Source: Ligula intestinalis (Eukaryota; Platyhelminthes; Cestoda; Diphyllobothriidea; Diphyllobothriidae). From it: a DNA stretch of 64,000 nucleotides. Shown here piece after piece: positions 11,701 to 21,275 of this stretch. The notes under the pieces were generated by a model that saw only the letters and a list, made by a program, of their open reading frames with translations, ran no database searches and was not told the DNA's origin. How positions within the stretch are numbered: position 1 is the stretch's first letter; every line of letters starts with the position of its first letter. The stretch lies in the NCBI GenBank assembly GCA_036362985.1, contig JAYGXS010000008.1:6777253-6841252 (forward strand). Direction: 5' to 3'. Position numbers and translations under genes: made by a program.

Positions 11701-12065
11701 GTCAACCCCTTCTCACTGTCGTCACCGATGAACAGTCAGGCGAACTTTCTTCTGAGACGTTAGATTCCGCACTTTCTTCCAACAACCCGACGCAGGATGA
11801 CGTTCCTTCAGTCCAGAATGGGGCCTCTACGATGATGCCTTGTATGTTGGAGTCCGCTTTCTTGTCCAACCCGGTGACACCATTGAATGATTTTGCCTTA
11901 CCTCTTGAATACACTAACGAGGGTAACGTGATAACGCAACTGGAGCAACCTACCGTTGTCCAGCTCGCGTCATCCAATGGGGGCCACAGTCAGTCCCTTC
12001 CTGCTGCCGCCAGCGATCAACAGTCCAGAAAGCGTGCTTTTGTCAAGCTTGATTCTGCACCGTAG
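2624..12065 (+). CDS. PIAS: PIAS-family SUMO E3 ligase, copy A (7 exons, about 820 aa)
   Basis: Predicted SUMO-protein ligase. Family members bind Ubc9-SUMO through an SP-RING and act on nuclear substrates. Exons are 2624-2777, 4029-4443, 7159-7390, 8404-8754, 9782-9880, 10166-10305 and 10994-12065; all junctions keep phase (1,2,0,0,0,2). The PINIT domain runs from about residue 90 to 385 and includes a FAIDIT segment matching the PINIT signature. The SP-RING is at about 400-452, with CDHLQC and CPVC zinc-ligand motifs. After it comes an acidic NGQW segment like the post-RING segment of animal PIAS, then SIM modules. I see no N-terminal SAP domain; it is either absent or encoded upstream. The first ATG shared with copy B was taken as the start, but the true N-terminus could lie further 5'. 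This is one of two tandem copies. Family assignment is confident; exact ends are inferred. Confidence 0.85.
2930..3900 (-). mobile_element. Ty3/Gypsy remnant in intron 1 of copy A
   Basis: Minus-strand translation around 3600-3720 gives RIVSRSKKTFGIRRST followed by VLSVYRL, the shape of a Gypsy integrase C-terminus (RxxKTFxIxxxxxxxxVSVDRL). The frame is broken by stops. The homologous relic lies at the same place in copy B (40310-41200), so the insertion predates the gene duplication. The LTR boundary was not resolved; the A/B-shared sequence at 2930-3350 could be LTR or tail. Confidence 0.55.
4029..4443 (+). CDS. PIAS: PIAS copy A, exon 2 (start of PINIT domain)
   Basis: The acceptor CACAG|GC joins the phase-1 base of exon 1 to make a serine codon. 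It encodes the segment with [16 protein letters not shown] and the [18 protein letters not shown] helix, which aligns with the HFTFALTPQQ-type segment of animal PIAS PINIT domains. It ends in phase 2 at a GTACGT donor. It is two codons longer than exon 2 of copy B. Confidence 0.85.
4444..7158 (+). other. Intron 2 of copy A (expanded)
   Basis: 2715 bp against 548 bp in copy B. The difference is largely an AT-rich interspersed element at about 4921-6425 plus nearby unassigned sequence. Sequence close to both splice sites still resembles copy B. Around 4892-4903 there is a short match to the MITE terminus at 32137, probably coincidental. Confidence 0.6.
4921..6425 (+). repeat. AT-rich 1.5 kb interspersed element with TIR-like ends, copy 1
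   Basis: Aligns along its length, in the same orientation, with 19130-20505. Shared landmarks are TTTGATCATTA, TAATAATGAACA, TAGAAATGCCTC and ATATTAACTTTTTCCAA. The left end starts GCAATTTTCAT, and the right ends carry its inverse (ATGAAAATTGC in the 20.5 kb copy), suggesting terminal inverted repeats. No coding capacity is seen, so a non-autonomous DNA transposon is likely. It is absent from copy B intron 2. Confidence 0.6.
7159..7390 (+). CDS. PIAS: PIAS copy A, exon 3 (PINIT core)
   Basis: The in-phase acceptor is the TTTAG at 7154-7158; the AG at 7169-7170, 12 nt downstream, would shift frame. It encodes [10 protein letters not shown], a region corresponding to the LRFCL strand of PIAS PINIT, and ends with FAIDITDK. 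It is 232 bp in both copies. From about base 50 onward only three synonymous differences separate A from B. Confidence 0.85.
8404..8754 (+). CDS. PIAS: PIAS copy A, exon 4 (end of PINIT, linker)
   Basis: The acceptor TCGTAG|ATT and donor TTG|GTCAGT give a phase 0-0 exon of 117 codons. It encodes IRVQLVRCRDIAIVLTW and a leucine-rich segment that occupies the place of the YLVRQLT...LLQRLR segment in animal PIAS, plus a longer low-similarity linker. It has the same length in copy B. A downstream internal ATG would miss the first codons, so translation by splicing from exon 3 is preferred. Confidence 0.75.
9782..9880 (+). CDS. PIAS: PIAS copy A, exon 5 (first half of SP-RING)
   Basis: 33 codons, phase 0-0, between CGTAG|GCA and GAA|GTGAGT. 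It encodes [17 protein letters not shown], matching the xVSLxCPL start of the PIAS SP-RING. It differs from copy B at 12 of 99 positions by my count, several of them amino-acid changes before the RING. Confidence 0.9.
9881..9982 (+). promoter_or_regulatory. Hyper-conserved intronic block after exon 5
   Basis: The first 102 bp of intron 5 differ from the same block in copy B (53592-53693) at only 2 positions. The adjoining exon differs at 12 of 99, and intron sequence farther downstream has drifted much more. This could be a gene-conversion tract or a functional intronic element such as a splicing enhancer. No hairpin is obvious to me. Confidence 0.5.
10166..10305 (+). CDS. PIAS: PIAS copy A, exon 6 (second half of SP-RING)
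   Basis: Encodes the zinc-binding core: NCDHLQCFD, the helix [11 protein letters not shown], then WSCPVC and APFRDLR. The order and spacing match the PIAS SP-RING (CxHLQCFD...WxCPVC). The exon is 140 bp and phase 0 to 2 in both copies. All seven A/B nucleotide differences I count are synonymous. Confidence 0.93.
10994..12065 (+). CDS. PIAS: PIAS copy A, exon 7 (C-terminal SIM repeats, stop)
   Basis: The in-phase acceptor TGTAAG|CTT restores DFFVQLIAD...KDAEMVHVDVNGQW, equivalent to the LFMEIL...VDEIKFQEDGSW segment after the PIAS RING. The alternative AG at 11005-11006 would give a TGA at once. The tail has three modules starting at about 11206, 11530 and 11839. Modules 1 and 2 contain a hydrophobic core followed by aspartates (CVIVLDDD, CVVLLDDDD), the form of a SIM with acidic flank. 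It ends at TAG 12063-12065. A donor-like GTAGGT overlaps the stop, so a further exon cannot be excluded. Confidence 0.8.
11206..12000 (+). repeat. Three tandem in-frame modules in exon 7 of copy A
   Basis: Starts near 11206, 11530 and 11839, i.e. about 324 and 309 bp apart. Each module has PC(R/M)LES, SPVTP, a SIM-like core, [10 protein letters not shown] and [10 protein letters not shown] (module 3 is degenerate and lacks the acidic core). Copy B keeps one module (about 59420-59680). Confidence 0.8.
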
Positions 12066-12493
12066 GTTACTTTTTCATGCTTCTTGCTGAATGACCAAAC
12101 AGTCTTACCTTTCCATTAGCAAGTCTTTTTAGGAGGCACTGGAAGGTTATTTGGAGTTCCTTGGCCACCGCAAGTCCCGGGAAGTGGTTGTAGTAACTAT
12201 CGTACGGGTGGGTCATCACGGCGAGCCGTAAAAGGCGTTTGTTACAGATTTATGATCGGTAACGGTCTTGTTTACAAGAAGCGCTAGGTTTCTGTCTTAC
12301 GGGAACCGTGTGAATGGGGGTTTTGTGGGGGGCGAAAAGGGATGGAGGGGATTGAGATTTTAGAAAAAAAAGTACAAAACCTCGTAACGTGTATTTGAAA
12401 TAGTTTAATGTGGCGGCTATATAGCGACCGCGTAGGGTGCGTGAGTCGAAAAAAGTGTGTTAAAATGGGCGTTTTAAAAATAGAAAACAATCG

Positions 12494-12499
12494 AATAAA
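12494..12499 (+). terminator. Candidate poly(A) signal AATAAA of PIAS copy A
   Basis: AATAAA about 430 bp after the predicted stop, with a second one near 12555. No transcript evidence, so either could be chance in AT-rich sequence. Confidence 0.3.
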
Positions 12500-13039
12500 T
12501 CGCTCCGCGTAGCATTATGACAGGTCAGGAAGCAGTAGTGTTAGTAGCCACTGAAAATAAAGAAAGGTGGTGTGCGGGGGAGAATTGTTTGCCGGAAAAC
12601 GTGCAACTATGAGCATTAGGCAGCTTGTGATGAATGAAGGCAGTCAACGAGAAGTGTATGATATTGTGTGAGAGCAAACATTAGTACATGTTACTGTGTT
12701 AGTTAGACCGGATGGCAAGTTGCATGTAGCTAATAACCATTTGTAAATTATGAAAATGCGGAAGAATGTTTGTAGTCCAAGTTGTAGGCATGTTTTTTAA
12801 TGTTTTTCTTTGTACATTTTAGTGATGATTTCGGGGAGGAATTAAAGGAACTACTTAAGGAAGACGAGAAATCTCTAAGCACGTAAATGAGATACTGAAT
12901 ATGTCAATTTGGAAAATATGATGTTAGGCATGAACGGTATTGTTAATACTGCTGGGTTTTTTCTTACTTCATTGTTATTTTCGTCACCTGAATAGGCGCA
13001 CCCGAGATCAGAAGTTATATCAAGGACAGTCAGATAACT

Positions 13040-13450
13040 CAGATATTCTTTAAGTCGGTTTATTAAAGGAAGGAGGCTTTCACCCTTGAGCTCCCTATTC
13101 ATAACCAAAAATCGCAAAAATTTAAACCGTAGCAATAGTACATAATACAAATGAAGGCTTAACATCAGCGATGAGTGTGAGCCAGCTGCAAGGTGCTGCT
13201 ACTGACACTATGTTCATTATGTCTGTCACAGTTTCTCGGCAAATGAGAATCAAGTTTGTATTTAAACATTTCAACACTATTGAGAGCATTACCTTGTCAG
13301 GGAGTCCGTTCCACGCTCCGATGACCCTCTGTGAGAAGGCGTTCCGTCGAACGTCCATGTGGGCCGGTTTCCTCGGCAGTTTAAAGGAATGACCCCGAAA
13401 ATGACCGTCCGCGCCAACTCGAAGAATTCGTCAAATTCTAGGGCGCATTA
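13040..13450 (-). mobile_element. LINE 3' end fragment (5'-truncated)
   Basis: The minus strand encodes RRNAFSQRVIGAWNGLPDKV, the typical last segment of CR1/Jockey-like reverse transcriptase ORFs (FxxRVIxxWNxLP), followed by sequence like other LINE tails in this window (TTTATTAAAGGAA near 13060 and near 35648). The rest of the element is missing. Confidence 0.6.
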
Positions 13451-14113
13451 ACGGCCTCTAACAATTCGGTAGGCTTATATGTCAATAGACCACAGTCAGG
13501 ATGTGGTGAGATCCTACAGAAATAAACAGTAAGATCAACAGTGCACGATAGGTGAAATAATGCGAAGTATAAAACAAAAGAAGTTTGGAAGTACATTCGA
13601 GGTGTTTAGACCTTCAGTCGTGGCAATGAAACAGACGCGCTGCTGCCAGTTTTTAAAGTCATAAACACACGAAGCAGAGATTAAAGTACGGAGAGCGAGT
13701 AAGGACACGCTGCGGGGATCAAAGACCGTGGGCCGGGTGAATACGCACACTAGATTATAGATTGCAGCCTGTCAAAGAATTTGAGGGCAGTCATCGAGGT
13801 CAAGGGGTCGGGACATGCGACCAGGACATGGAACAACCGTGGGCTATTAGGCAAATGGGTCAAGTCATAACACCCAGTAAGCAAGAAATAAATCCGAATG
13901 TAACATTGACATGATGAATGTCACAGGTATGGTAAAAAGTGAACTGGTTTTTTAAGGTTGTTAGTGTATTGAGTGATAGCACCGCACATGGTCTGTTTAT
14001 CTTGTGTAAATAGGCATAAATCATGAATGAACTAAGTGTAAGTGTAAGTAAGTATTTTGTCATAGTGGTAAGGTGCATGCGTTTTTTGTTTTTCGTCTAT
14101 TTATCATGGTAGT
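13451..14113. other. No gene recognised
   Basis: Short frames only. The minus-strand frame at 13535-13750 has a repeat-like appearance, but I cannot assign it. Confidence 0.3.
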
Positions 14114-15451
14114 ATGAATGCTGCAGACATAGGGGACACGGAAACAGAGGAGCAAGCGAGATGCCTGACAACGTGAGGTACCCTATATCTGTGTATTTTA
14201 AATTTTATGTGACGTTGTAGTGCAATTGTGAATGTATGAGTTGGCTTAGAGTACTACTGGGGTCGCAGAATGGTCCTTATGTGAATAATCGCCTACTTAC
14301 AAAGTTTAAGTAAGGCGAATTTGACTGTCTTCTAAATTCTGAACTCGTTCGCCCTTGTTTCAGTTGGGGTAAGTGTTACTACTAGATAATGTACCTCAAT
14401 GACCTCGTCCGAGGTCAGGGCACACTACCCCGACAGACAAATTCTCGCAGTTGGTCCAGTGGGAGTTACCGATTATATTAAAGCGTACTTCAGTGTCCCC
14501 GCCCGAGGTTTCAGTACGCGCCCCAACTTACCCTCGTAACTTTTTTTTTATTTTACAAGATTATTGCGAGCTATTTTTGTCCCTGACATGCCCCGTCCGT
14601 CCTCACCCGTAAAACCAGAAGCCCGTAAGACTGAGGAGCGCGCTTTCCAGGCGGCTTCACGAGGTACTCCTACCGACATTTTATCCTAGACAGAATAGTT
14701 GATGTGTCGCAAGTGGTCGGAGTCGACAGCAGAAGGACCGCCAAATCACAAGTCTGAGAAGATGGAATGAATTAGAGTAAATTTACTGAGCTCAAATAGC
14801 CTTACAGTGGCCACTGAAAGCGCCGCGTTCAGTAGCCAGCCGCTTAGTGGCAAAAGCAAGGGCGTGTCAAGTTTTGGCTTTGGGAATTTGTATGTATTAG
14901 CTTGTGAGTGAAGTAATACGTCTTTGGTTTGTGTTTATAATTTTAGAGGCACTGTGGGAAGTAGGAAGAGGAAAGCAAAACCCCAAGTGGAGCGATACAG
15001 CAAGACGGAGGAGATATTGCGCATAATAAACTCCGAGGAGGTTGTGGAGTACTGTCAGGAGAAAGGGCTGCTTCCGTTTGCTGTAAAGTGTGACGGTTGC
15101 CAGTTGTGGATGAAGAAGGAGATTCTGCGCCAGCATACGGATGGCTATGCGTTCTGTTGTTTACGCTGTCGGCGGAAGAAGGCACTGCGAACTGGCTCAA
15201 TATTTCAGGGCAGCCACTTGACAATAAGGAGTGTCCTCAAGTTATGGCTGCTGTTTATCCAGGGGTTGGGAGTGAAGCAGTGCGAACAAGATCTGGGGAT
15301 CGCGCACAAGACTGCGTCTTACTGGTATGCGCAGTGCCGTAAGGTGTGCTCATCAGCCCGGACGATTAAAGAACTTCGGGCAATGGATGTAAAAACCGCG
15401 TGGGAACAATTTCTAAGGCATGTGGCTGCGGCACATCCGTCTGCTAGTTAA
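14114..15451 (+). CDS. Candidate two-exon gene from a Merlin/IS1595-like transposase N-terminus
   Basis: Exon 1 14114-14172 (starts MNAADIGDTETEEQ, acidic) joins exon 2 14947-15451 in frame through donor AC|GTGAGG and acceptor TTTTAG|A. The product would be about 188 aa. Exon 2 has a basic SRKRKAK stretch, then CDGCQLWM and CCLRCRRKKALRTGSIFQGSHLTI, resembling the zinc-ribbon region and the RKGSxFxxS segment of Merlin (IS1016/IS1595-related) transposases, then a helix-turn-helix-like segment with LGIAHKTASYWYAQCRKVC. It stops before any catalytic DDE core. It could be a domesticated DNA-binding protein or a truncated transposon with a fortuitous upstream exon. The intron holds a repeat (14210-14740). 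Confidence 0.5.
14210..14740 (+). repeat. Dispersed repeat, family R1, plus copy
   Basis: Matches, in inverted orientation, the stretch 55150-55760. Shared blocks include AATGTACCTCA, GACCTCG, ATTATATTAAAGC, CTCGTAAC and CTGACATGCCC. Several hundred bp align, so both are copies of one mobile family, type unknown. No TIR or coding region resolved. Confidence 0.55.
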
Positions 15452-15694
15452 ATTGTAAGTAGTTTTTTTTAATGTTCAGTATGGTTCAGTATATTTAGGG
15501 CAGTAGGCAATGCCTTTGACAACCCTACTGAAAGTAATTGACATAAAATATCCACCATAAAATATATAACTATAAAATAATGAGTAATATATGCACACAT
15601 ATATATGTTTATTATGCCAGTTTACAGGCAATTTTAAAGAGTTGGTAGAGCACCTCTTGGGCGCCTTTCCAAACCTCAAAGACAGGAAAAACCT

Positions 15695-15782
15695 CAAACA
15701 AACTCCCTCTTTTGCAGCCAGTGTTGGTTTTATTTCAGGTTTTTCGTTTTGTCAATACTGGGCGAGATAGGGAGTTTGTTTC
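15695..15782 (+). mobile_element. 88-bp MITE-like foldback
   Basis: Ends in 13-14 bp inverted repeats, AAACAAACTCCCT and its inverse. A diverged copy in the opposite orientation lies at 31266-31354 with the same ends and related internal sequence (TTTTGCAG, CAATATTG). Two copies with common ends argue for a tiny non-autonomous transposon. Confidence 0.55.
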
Positions 15783-16046
15783 AATTGAAAAAAAACCTGC
15801 CTTCAAAGGTATGATACAAACGGAATAAATGTACAGTTGTAAGCTGAGTTGACTCATCAGCAGGAGAACTGTTTAATATCGTTTAAGGACATTAGTTCCA
15901 GACGGAGAGGGTTGGCACAAGAACACACTGTTCTTAGTCTTCCTTCAATGGTTGTCGGCAAAAGTTGCGCGCTATCGGCTAAAGGGTTAGCAGACTGCAG
16001 GCTGCTGCTTTAGCAGCATTATATTCAGCATGAAGCCTGGCGGGGT

Positions 16047-16256
16047 TCAAAGTCCACGAACGCCATCAGAGTGAAAGAGAGATTCCACCGAATTAGCACC
16101 CAAAATTCGTGAAAGTTGTCCTGAATATAGAAAATTAGTTATAGCTCTCTTAAACATAGGGTAGTTTTGCTGGGTTTTAATACTTTTGGGCAGCTTATTC
16201 CAGATTGATATGGCATTTACTGAAAAGAATTCCCGGTACTTAACTGTACGTGACAT
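16047..16256 (-). pseudogene. LINE ORF2 C-terminal end
   Basis: Encodes RTVKYREFFSVNAISIWNKLP, the usual terminal segment of CR1/Jockey ORF2. It is separated from the main RT frame by about 540 bp of frame-disrupted sequence. Confidence 0.6.
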
Positions 16257-16800
16257 AGGAAGAAATAAAAATACGTCTCGATGACTGGCGCGTCGAGAGT
16301 GCTCGAGCTGCCTTCTTGTACTGAGAGGATTGAAGGTTTGGCCATTTTAAAGTTTAAACAGTAAAAATAGGCCCTTCGGTAATCTACGAAACCACAAGCG
16401 ATCCAGCTTTATAAGTTCACATCTTTGTTGGTAGGCTAAGTTACGGTGGTATGTAGTGAAAACTCCTCGGGTGAAGTATTACTGCACCGATTTTATTTTC
16501 TTTCGTTCACTAGTGTGCAGAAGACTGAATAGGGGCGAGCAGTATTCAAGACTAGGTCTCGTACATGTTATAAAGGCTTGTTCTAACCTTTATGGTCTTA
16601 AAATTTCTAAGGATAAATCCCGTGGTTCGGCGTGCTTTCGAGACTATCAGGGCACAGTGCTCTGACAGATTGAGGCTATTAGAATAGGCTATGCCCAAAT
16701 CCTTGATAACTCTTGGGACATTTAGTTCGTGACCGTCAATGCTTAATTCCGGTTGATGATCCTCGCCAACAACCTTAACGGAACATTTGGGCGCAATGTG

Positions 16801-18213
16801 CTACACCATTGAGCGAAGGCCTGAAGATCCTTTTTTTATCAGCTCGAGCACGATGTTGCGATCTGCCGGTTTATATCGATAAGCGACTTTTAAATCATCA
16901 AAGTACATGAAGGGTCTACCATATTGAAAACAATCTGGAACGTCGTTGACAAAAAGGCAAAATAGGAGCGGACCCAGTACACTACCCTGTATAACTCCAC
17001 TCCTCACATGCGTGGGCTTGGAGATAACATTGGAAATTTTTACTCGTTGTGTGCGAGCATCCAAATAGGAAGATATGAAGCTCAGAGGCTTGCTACCTAC
17101 GCCGAAGGAGGCCAGTTTCAGAAGGAGGAGGTTATGATCGACCCGATCAAAGGCCTTAGTAAAATCAAAATCGACGTTATAAGTGGTAAAACCGCTGTCT
17201 CTAGATTGCAGCACATAATCAAAGAAAGAGAGCTGACAGGTATCACAAGATAGTTTCTCAAGAAAGCCATGTTGAGCTGTATTGAGCAGGTTGTTCTCTG
17301 TCAAGTGACGCATCATCTTTTCTTTGAGTAAGGTCTCCAAGATCTTCGAGGCTGTGGGAAGTGTATTTATTGGCCTAAAGTTGTCGAATGAAGTCGATCG
17401 GCCATGGTTGCGAATAGGCATTATGTGCGATTCCTTCCACAACGAAGGAAAGGTTTCGCTCTCAAGAGCAAGATTAAATACCTTACAAAGAATAGACGGA
17501 AAGATATCATTCGCTTCAGCTTTTAGAAGGCTAACTGGGACGCCATCTGGTCCTGGACTATAGGATTGACGATAACGACGAATGGCTACAGTCACATCCC
17601 AGACGGTAAAACTTATGGTTTCAAGTACGGCACCTGTCCAAGCCTGGAAAGCCGGAGGTGCAGCAAACGAGCTTTCACATAACATTTTGGATAGGAATGC
17701 ATTGAAGCTATCGGCGGTCAACTTAGCGTCAGCTATGGGGTTTCCTAAGGCGTCTTGAAGTATGGGGTGTTGCGTTTTCCTCTGCGCTTTTACTGTACGC
17801 GAAAAGAGTTTCGCAACATTAAGGAAAGGATTTTCAGCGAAGTGGGCCTCATCGGCTCTCTGCTTTTCTTCGGAGAGCTTCTTAGCCTGCTCAAAGATCA
17901 GTGTGATCAAGGGCAGAACGGAAGTGTCGTTTTGCCGATGCAAACGACGAGAAAGTTTACGCAGCCTACGACGGAAAGACAGAGGAAGGTACACTTCATC
18001 CTTGACTTGTATTACTTTCTTGCGGGAGACAAAGTGGAGGATGAGTGGGTCCAACACTTTGTACAGTGCATCGGCACAAACATTTACATCCAAACATTGG
18101 AAAAATTCAGACCAGTCGAGAGCGTTTAGATGTGCCAGTAGGTCCGCCTTGTTAGCTGATCGGAAGCCATGATAAAAACTATACTTTTGGGAAAATGATT
18201 TATCCGCCTCCAA
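16801..18213 (-). pseudogene. LINE reverse transcriptase domain
   Basis: 470 codons. RT motifs are visible in order: SPGPDGVPVSLLKAE, DNFRPINTLPTASKILE, a DFTKAFDRVDH palm strand, GVIQGSVLGPLLFCLFVND, and the catalytic YFDDLK (usually ADD or YADD). It is in the same frame as the endonuclease fragment upstream, split from it by one TAA (18214-18216). It ends before the thumb, where the frame is lost. Confidence 0.85.
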
Positions 18214-18822
18214 TTATAGTTCACTAACAACTGTGAGATGGTCTGAACTCCCAAGTGCGTCTAAGGATGACACTGAAAGTGGTTTGCATCCCCTACAAAA
18301 CATTTGGTCGAGTATGTTTGCTCCTCGAGTGGGAAAATCGACTACCTGATCCCACATGCCGATATCTACTGCCTCAAGTAAGTTCTCAAACTTTGAAGGA
18401 CCGGATAGTGGAAACCATTGCACGTCAGGAAGGTTAAAATTGCCTGAAATCGAGCAATACTTGAGATTCAAGTCAGCTGCGACATGAAATGCCTGCGAGA
18501 GACAAAGATGGTAGTCCACATTGGCATTAGGTGGGCGATAGACACAGCCAACAAGTAGGGAGTATTTGTTTTTTAGAACAACTCGTAGTCAGCAGCTCTC
18601 CTCCACCGCTGTGAATTGTGGATAGTCCAACGGGAAAAATGCAAGTGGCTGCGTTATATAGATGCAGCTTCCTCCGCCATGGCCATTTTTTCGATCGTTC
18701 CGAACGCATGCATAGCCTAGAACAGAAAGTTCAGAGTCAGCTACAGAGGCCGATGCCCATGTCTCAGTTACCATAACAATGTCTGGGCGGTTGATGAAAA
18801 CCACAGTCTGGAGCAGAGGCAT
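18214..18822 (-). pseudogene. LINE APE-type endonuclease, broken
   Basis: Two frames. 18589-18822 carries RPDIVMVTETW (the TETW motif); 18214-18519 carries SGNFNLPDVQW and SSDHLTVVSEL. The usual GDFN catalytic aspartate reads asparagine here (GNFN), and a frameshift lies between the two pieces, so the nuclease is dead. Confidence 0.75.
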
Positions 18823-19129
18823 TTTATCAAGCAGTGATCAGGCATTAAATAATGACCAATTTAAGAGGGCATGTCTTAGGTTTCGGGGACGGGACAGCTA
18901 GGCTGTCACTGTTAGCGGCTTCGACCAGCGAGATGTCCTTTTGACTTGAACTATTTGTCCCTCTGCAATTTTTTTCTGTATGTGTGGCCAAAGCCTACTA
19001 ACAATGCTTTCCTGTGCGTATCTGAAGTGTCTCGTCATAATCTAATGTTTGGCAAAGTTGAAGCCAGCAATTTATTGCCTCAATTTTCGTGAGTTAAATA
19101 AGGTGCAGAGTACAGCATTCGCTAAAAAT

Positions 19130-20505
19130 TTTGAAACTTGCATAACTTTGTAAAAGCTTGATCATTACTTGCATACCGGTGCGAACGCATTTATGAAAAC
19201 TTAGCAATAATAATGAACAACATTAGGCATTTTTAAAAGTTTAAAGAATTATGTGAAGTACTATGTTTTTGAAATGAAAAACAAAAATTTCCCAATAATC
19301 CCCAAGTTCGGGAGACGTAAAATCAGCCGTAGATTAGAAAAATAAATTAAAATATTTTGTTTAGTTGAAAACTTAACTTCGTCATAATTCCTTAGTCAAA
19401 ATTATTTCTATATATTACCGTTAATGGATACCTATTTATTTAATATCGTCCGTGAAATAGTAGAATCATCTCATGTGTTTTCATTGTCTTCATTTGTTCA
19501 TTTAACAATCGATTTTCTGTTCGGCGTTTACATCAAAAACTGTAAGATAAGATAGACCTAAAGAGCATTTCACGAAAAAATGAGTTTTTGGTTATTAGTT
19601 TTTATGAAGCTGGCCATATAGATCTTATTTAGAAATGCCTCAACATCGCAAACCGCATTTTGGAACATACAGAATGTCCGCAAGAAAACTTGGATATTGT
19701 TATTCCTAAGATCAATACGCAACTTTCTATAATAGGTTACCTCAATAAAAAGTGCTTTAATTGGATATTCATTTGACGAATTTTTGTGTATATTAACTTT
19801 TTCCAAGGTACTGTCACAAAGAGATCGGAGACTTGGCTTTTCCTTTCAATCAACCTGAAGATAAATGATTCAGTTTGACTGGAGATGAAATAACTTACTT
19901 TTCGCTTTATAATGGATTATTTTCCACCACCTACAAGGAAAGGACACCTTTCCTTGAAATTACATTTTCGGAATGCCTGCCTTCCAGTGTATACAAAATA
20001 GTGGATTACTTCCAGGATCTGTTATAAGCTTGCGAATGCAAAAAAGATGCTATTTATATGACCATTTTTTGAAATAATTATAATTTTTCGCTGTTCCGTT
20101 TCTAGCTAAAACATAAATCGTTCCTTGTTTCTGAAAATAAATGCGATTCCTTCAAGTTGGCTTCAGTTCAATCTGAACAGTTTCGGATAAAATCCTCCAG
20201 TTTTGAAAGGGATATCTTTTATACGCTTTTTACTAATTTTAGAGTTCCTGCAAAGTTTTATCCTCATTAATAAAATGTTTGGTTGTTTCGTACGTAATAG
20301 CATAGGAAATTCCTTCGATATGAGACTTCTCTTTATTTCGCCAAAATTAATGCTCATTTCTCTTCATTAACCTAACTTAAATGGTGGTTTTCCTAACTAA
20401 AAGGCTTTTGCGAAATTAAATCCACTCAATGAATCAAAATAGTGTGACCAATTATGTGCTAAACTGCCAAGTAAAATTTCGTCATGAAAATTGCACCATT
20501 TTAGC
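19130..20505 (+). repeat. AT-rich 1.4-1.5 kb interspersed element, copy 2
   Basis: Same family and orientation as 4921-6425, aligning from GCATAACTTTG...GATCATTA to GTCATGAAAATTGCA. The right end is the inverse of the left end of copy 1, supporting TIRs. No ORF above noise. Confidence 0.6.
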
Positions 20506-20994
20506 GCATACTACATGTTGTGCCCTAATGTACGTGCGAAGACTCTGAAGTCTCGTTTCTGCTAGTGCATTATTGATGCTATAAGGTGTTTCCGTGTGAA
20601 GCTGCAGACTCTTTTATGTGTTTTTTTAAAATTGTAGGCTGGCTGTCTAACACACCGAAGGAAAGCAGGAACGTATGTCGTAAGTCGAGGTGATTTGAGA
20701 GCACATCAAATCAAATACTGAGTAACGGACCCAACAAAGTGGTCTGCTGGTAATCTATGTTGTTGACATAGATACAGTAACAATGTGAACAGTTTTTTTT
20801 GCGTTTTTATACTTAATACATATCTCATTTACTGTTTATTACCAAGAACTACCTTGTATAAAGTTTCCCTGAGTTGCCTGTGTTATTTCCTTTCATAGGG
20901 GTACCGTAGCGTTTTGGGCTGGTGTTTGTCAATCTGTGAAGAAGTCGCAATGGCATGTCGAAGACGTCGTGCCTATAAAGGTGGGGGCAAGCAC

Positions 20995-21275
20995 ACTGCT
21001 ATACGGGCAGGGCGCGTTGTCTGTCGCAAATACCGAACGATCACTTATAGCGCCTGTGATGCTCATGCGTGAATTTGTTCGTCTGTGTGATTGTTGTTCA
21101 AGTAATCGCATAGTTAGGACTTTATTGAAGGGCGCGTTGTGTGTTGCGAGTACTGAAAGTTTACGTATGGTGCCTACAATGCTCATGCATTAGCTTTTTT
21201 GTCTGTGTAATTTTTGTTCAAGTAATCATTTAGCTGGGACGTCATTGTGGGGCGTCAATGCTGAGTACCGGTGAT
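20995..21275 (+). repeat. 120-bp tandem repeat, just over two units
   Basis: GGCGCGTTGT recurs at 21011 and 21131 and a degraded third start is at 21251, a 120-bp period. Units share CTCATGC and GTTCAAGTAATC. Reading frames on both strands here are by-products of the repeat. Confidence 0.75.

Larger units (their letters stand above)
16020..18960 (-). mobile_element. CR1/Jockey-like LINE, nearly complete coding part
   Basis: Minus-strand order is APE endonuclease (18822 down to 18214), reverse transcriptase (18213 to 16801), and a frame-broken C-terminal part ending at 16047. It belongs to the same family as the element split around the Helitron (25130-26132 and 30068-31050). The 3' end is near 16020; the 5' end is unclear near 18960. 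Confidence 0.8.

Noticed and set aside
14924..15451. Bacterial contamination or an insertion sequence (IS1595-like)
   Set aside because: Flanks are typical host sequence, an in-phase intron is present, and Merlin elements of this superfamily are eukaryotic.
15840..15890. CTGATGAGTC on the minus strand as a hammerhead ribozyme
   Set aside because: No GAAA box or closing stem follows at the right distance.
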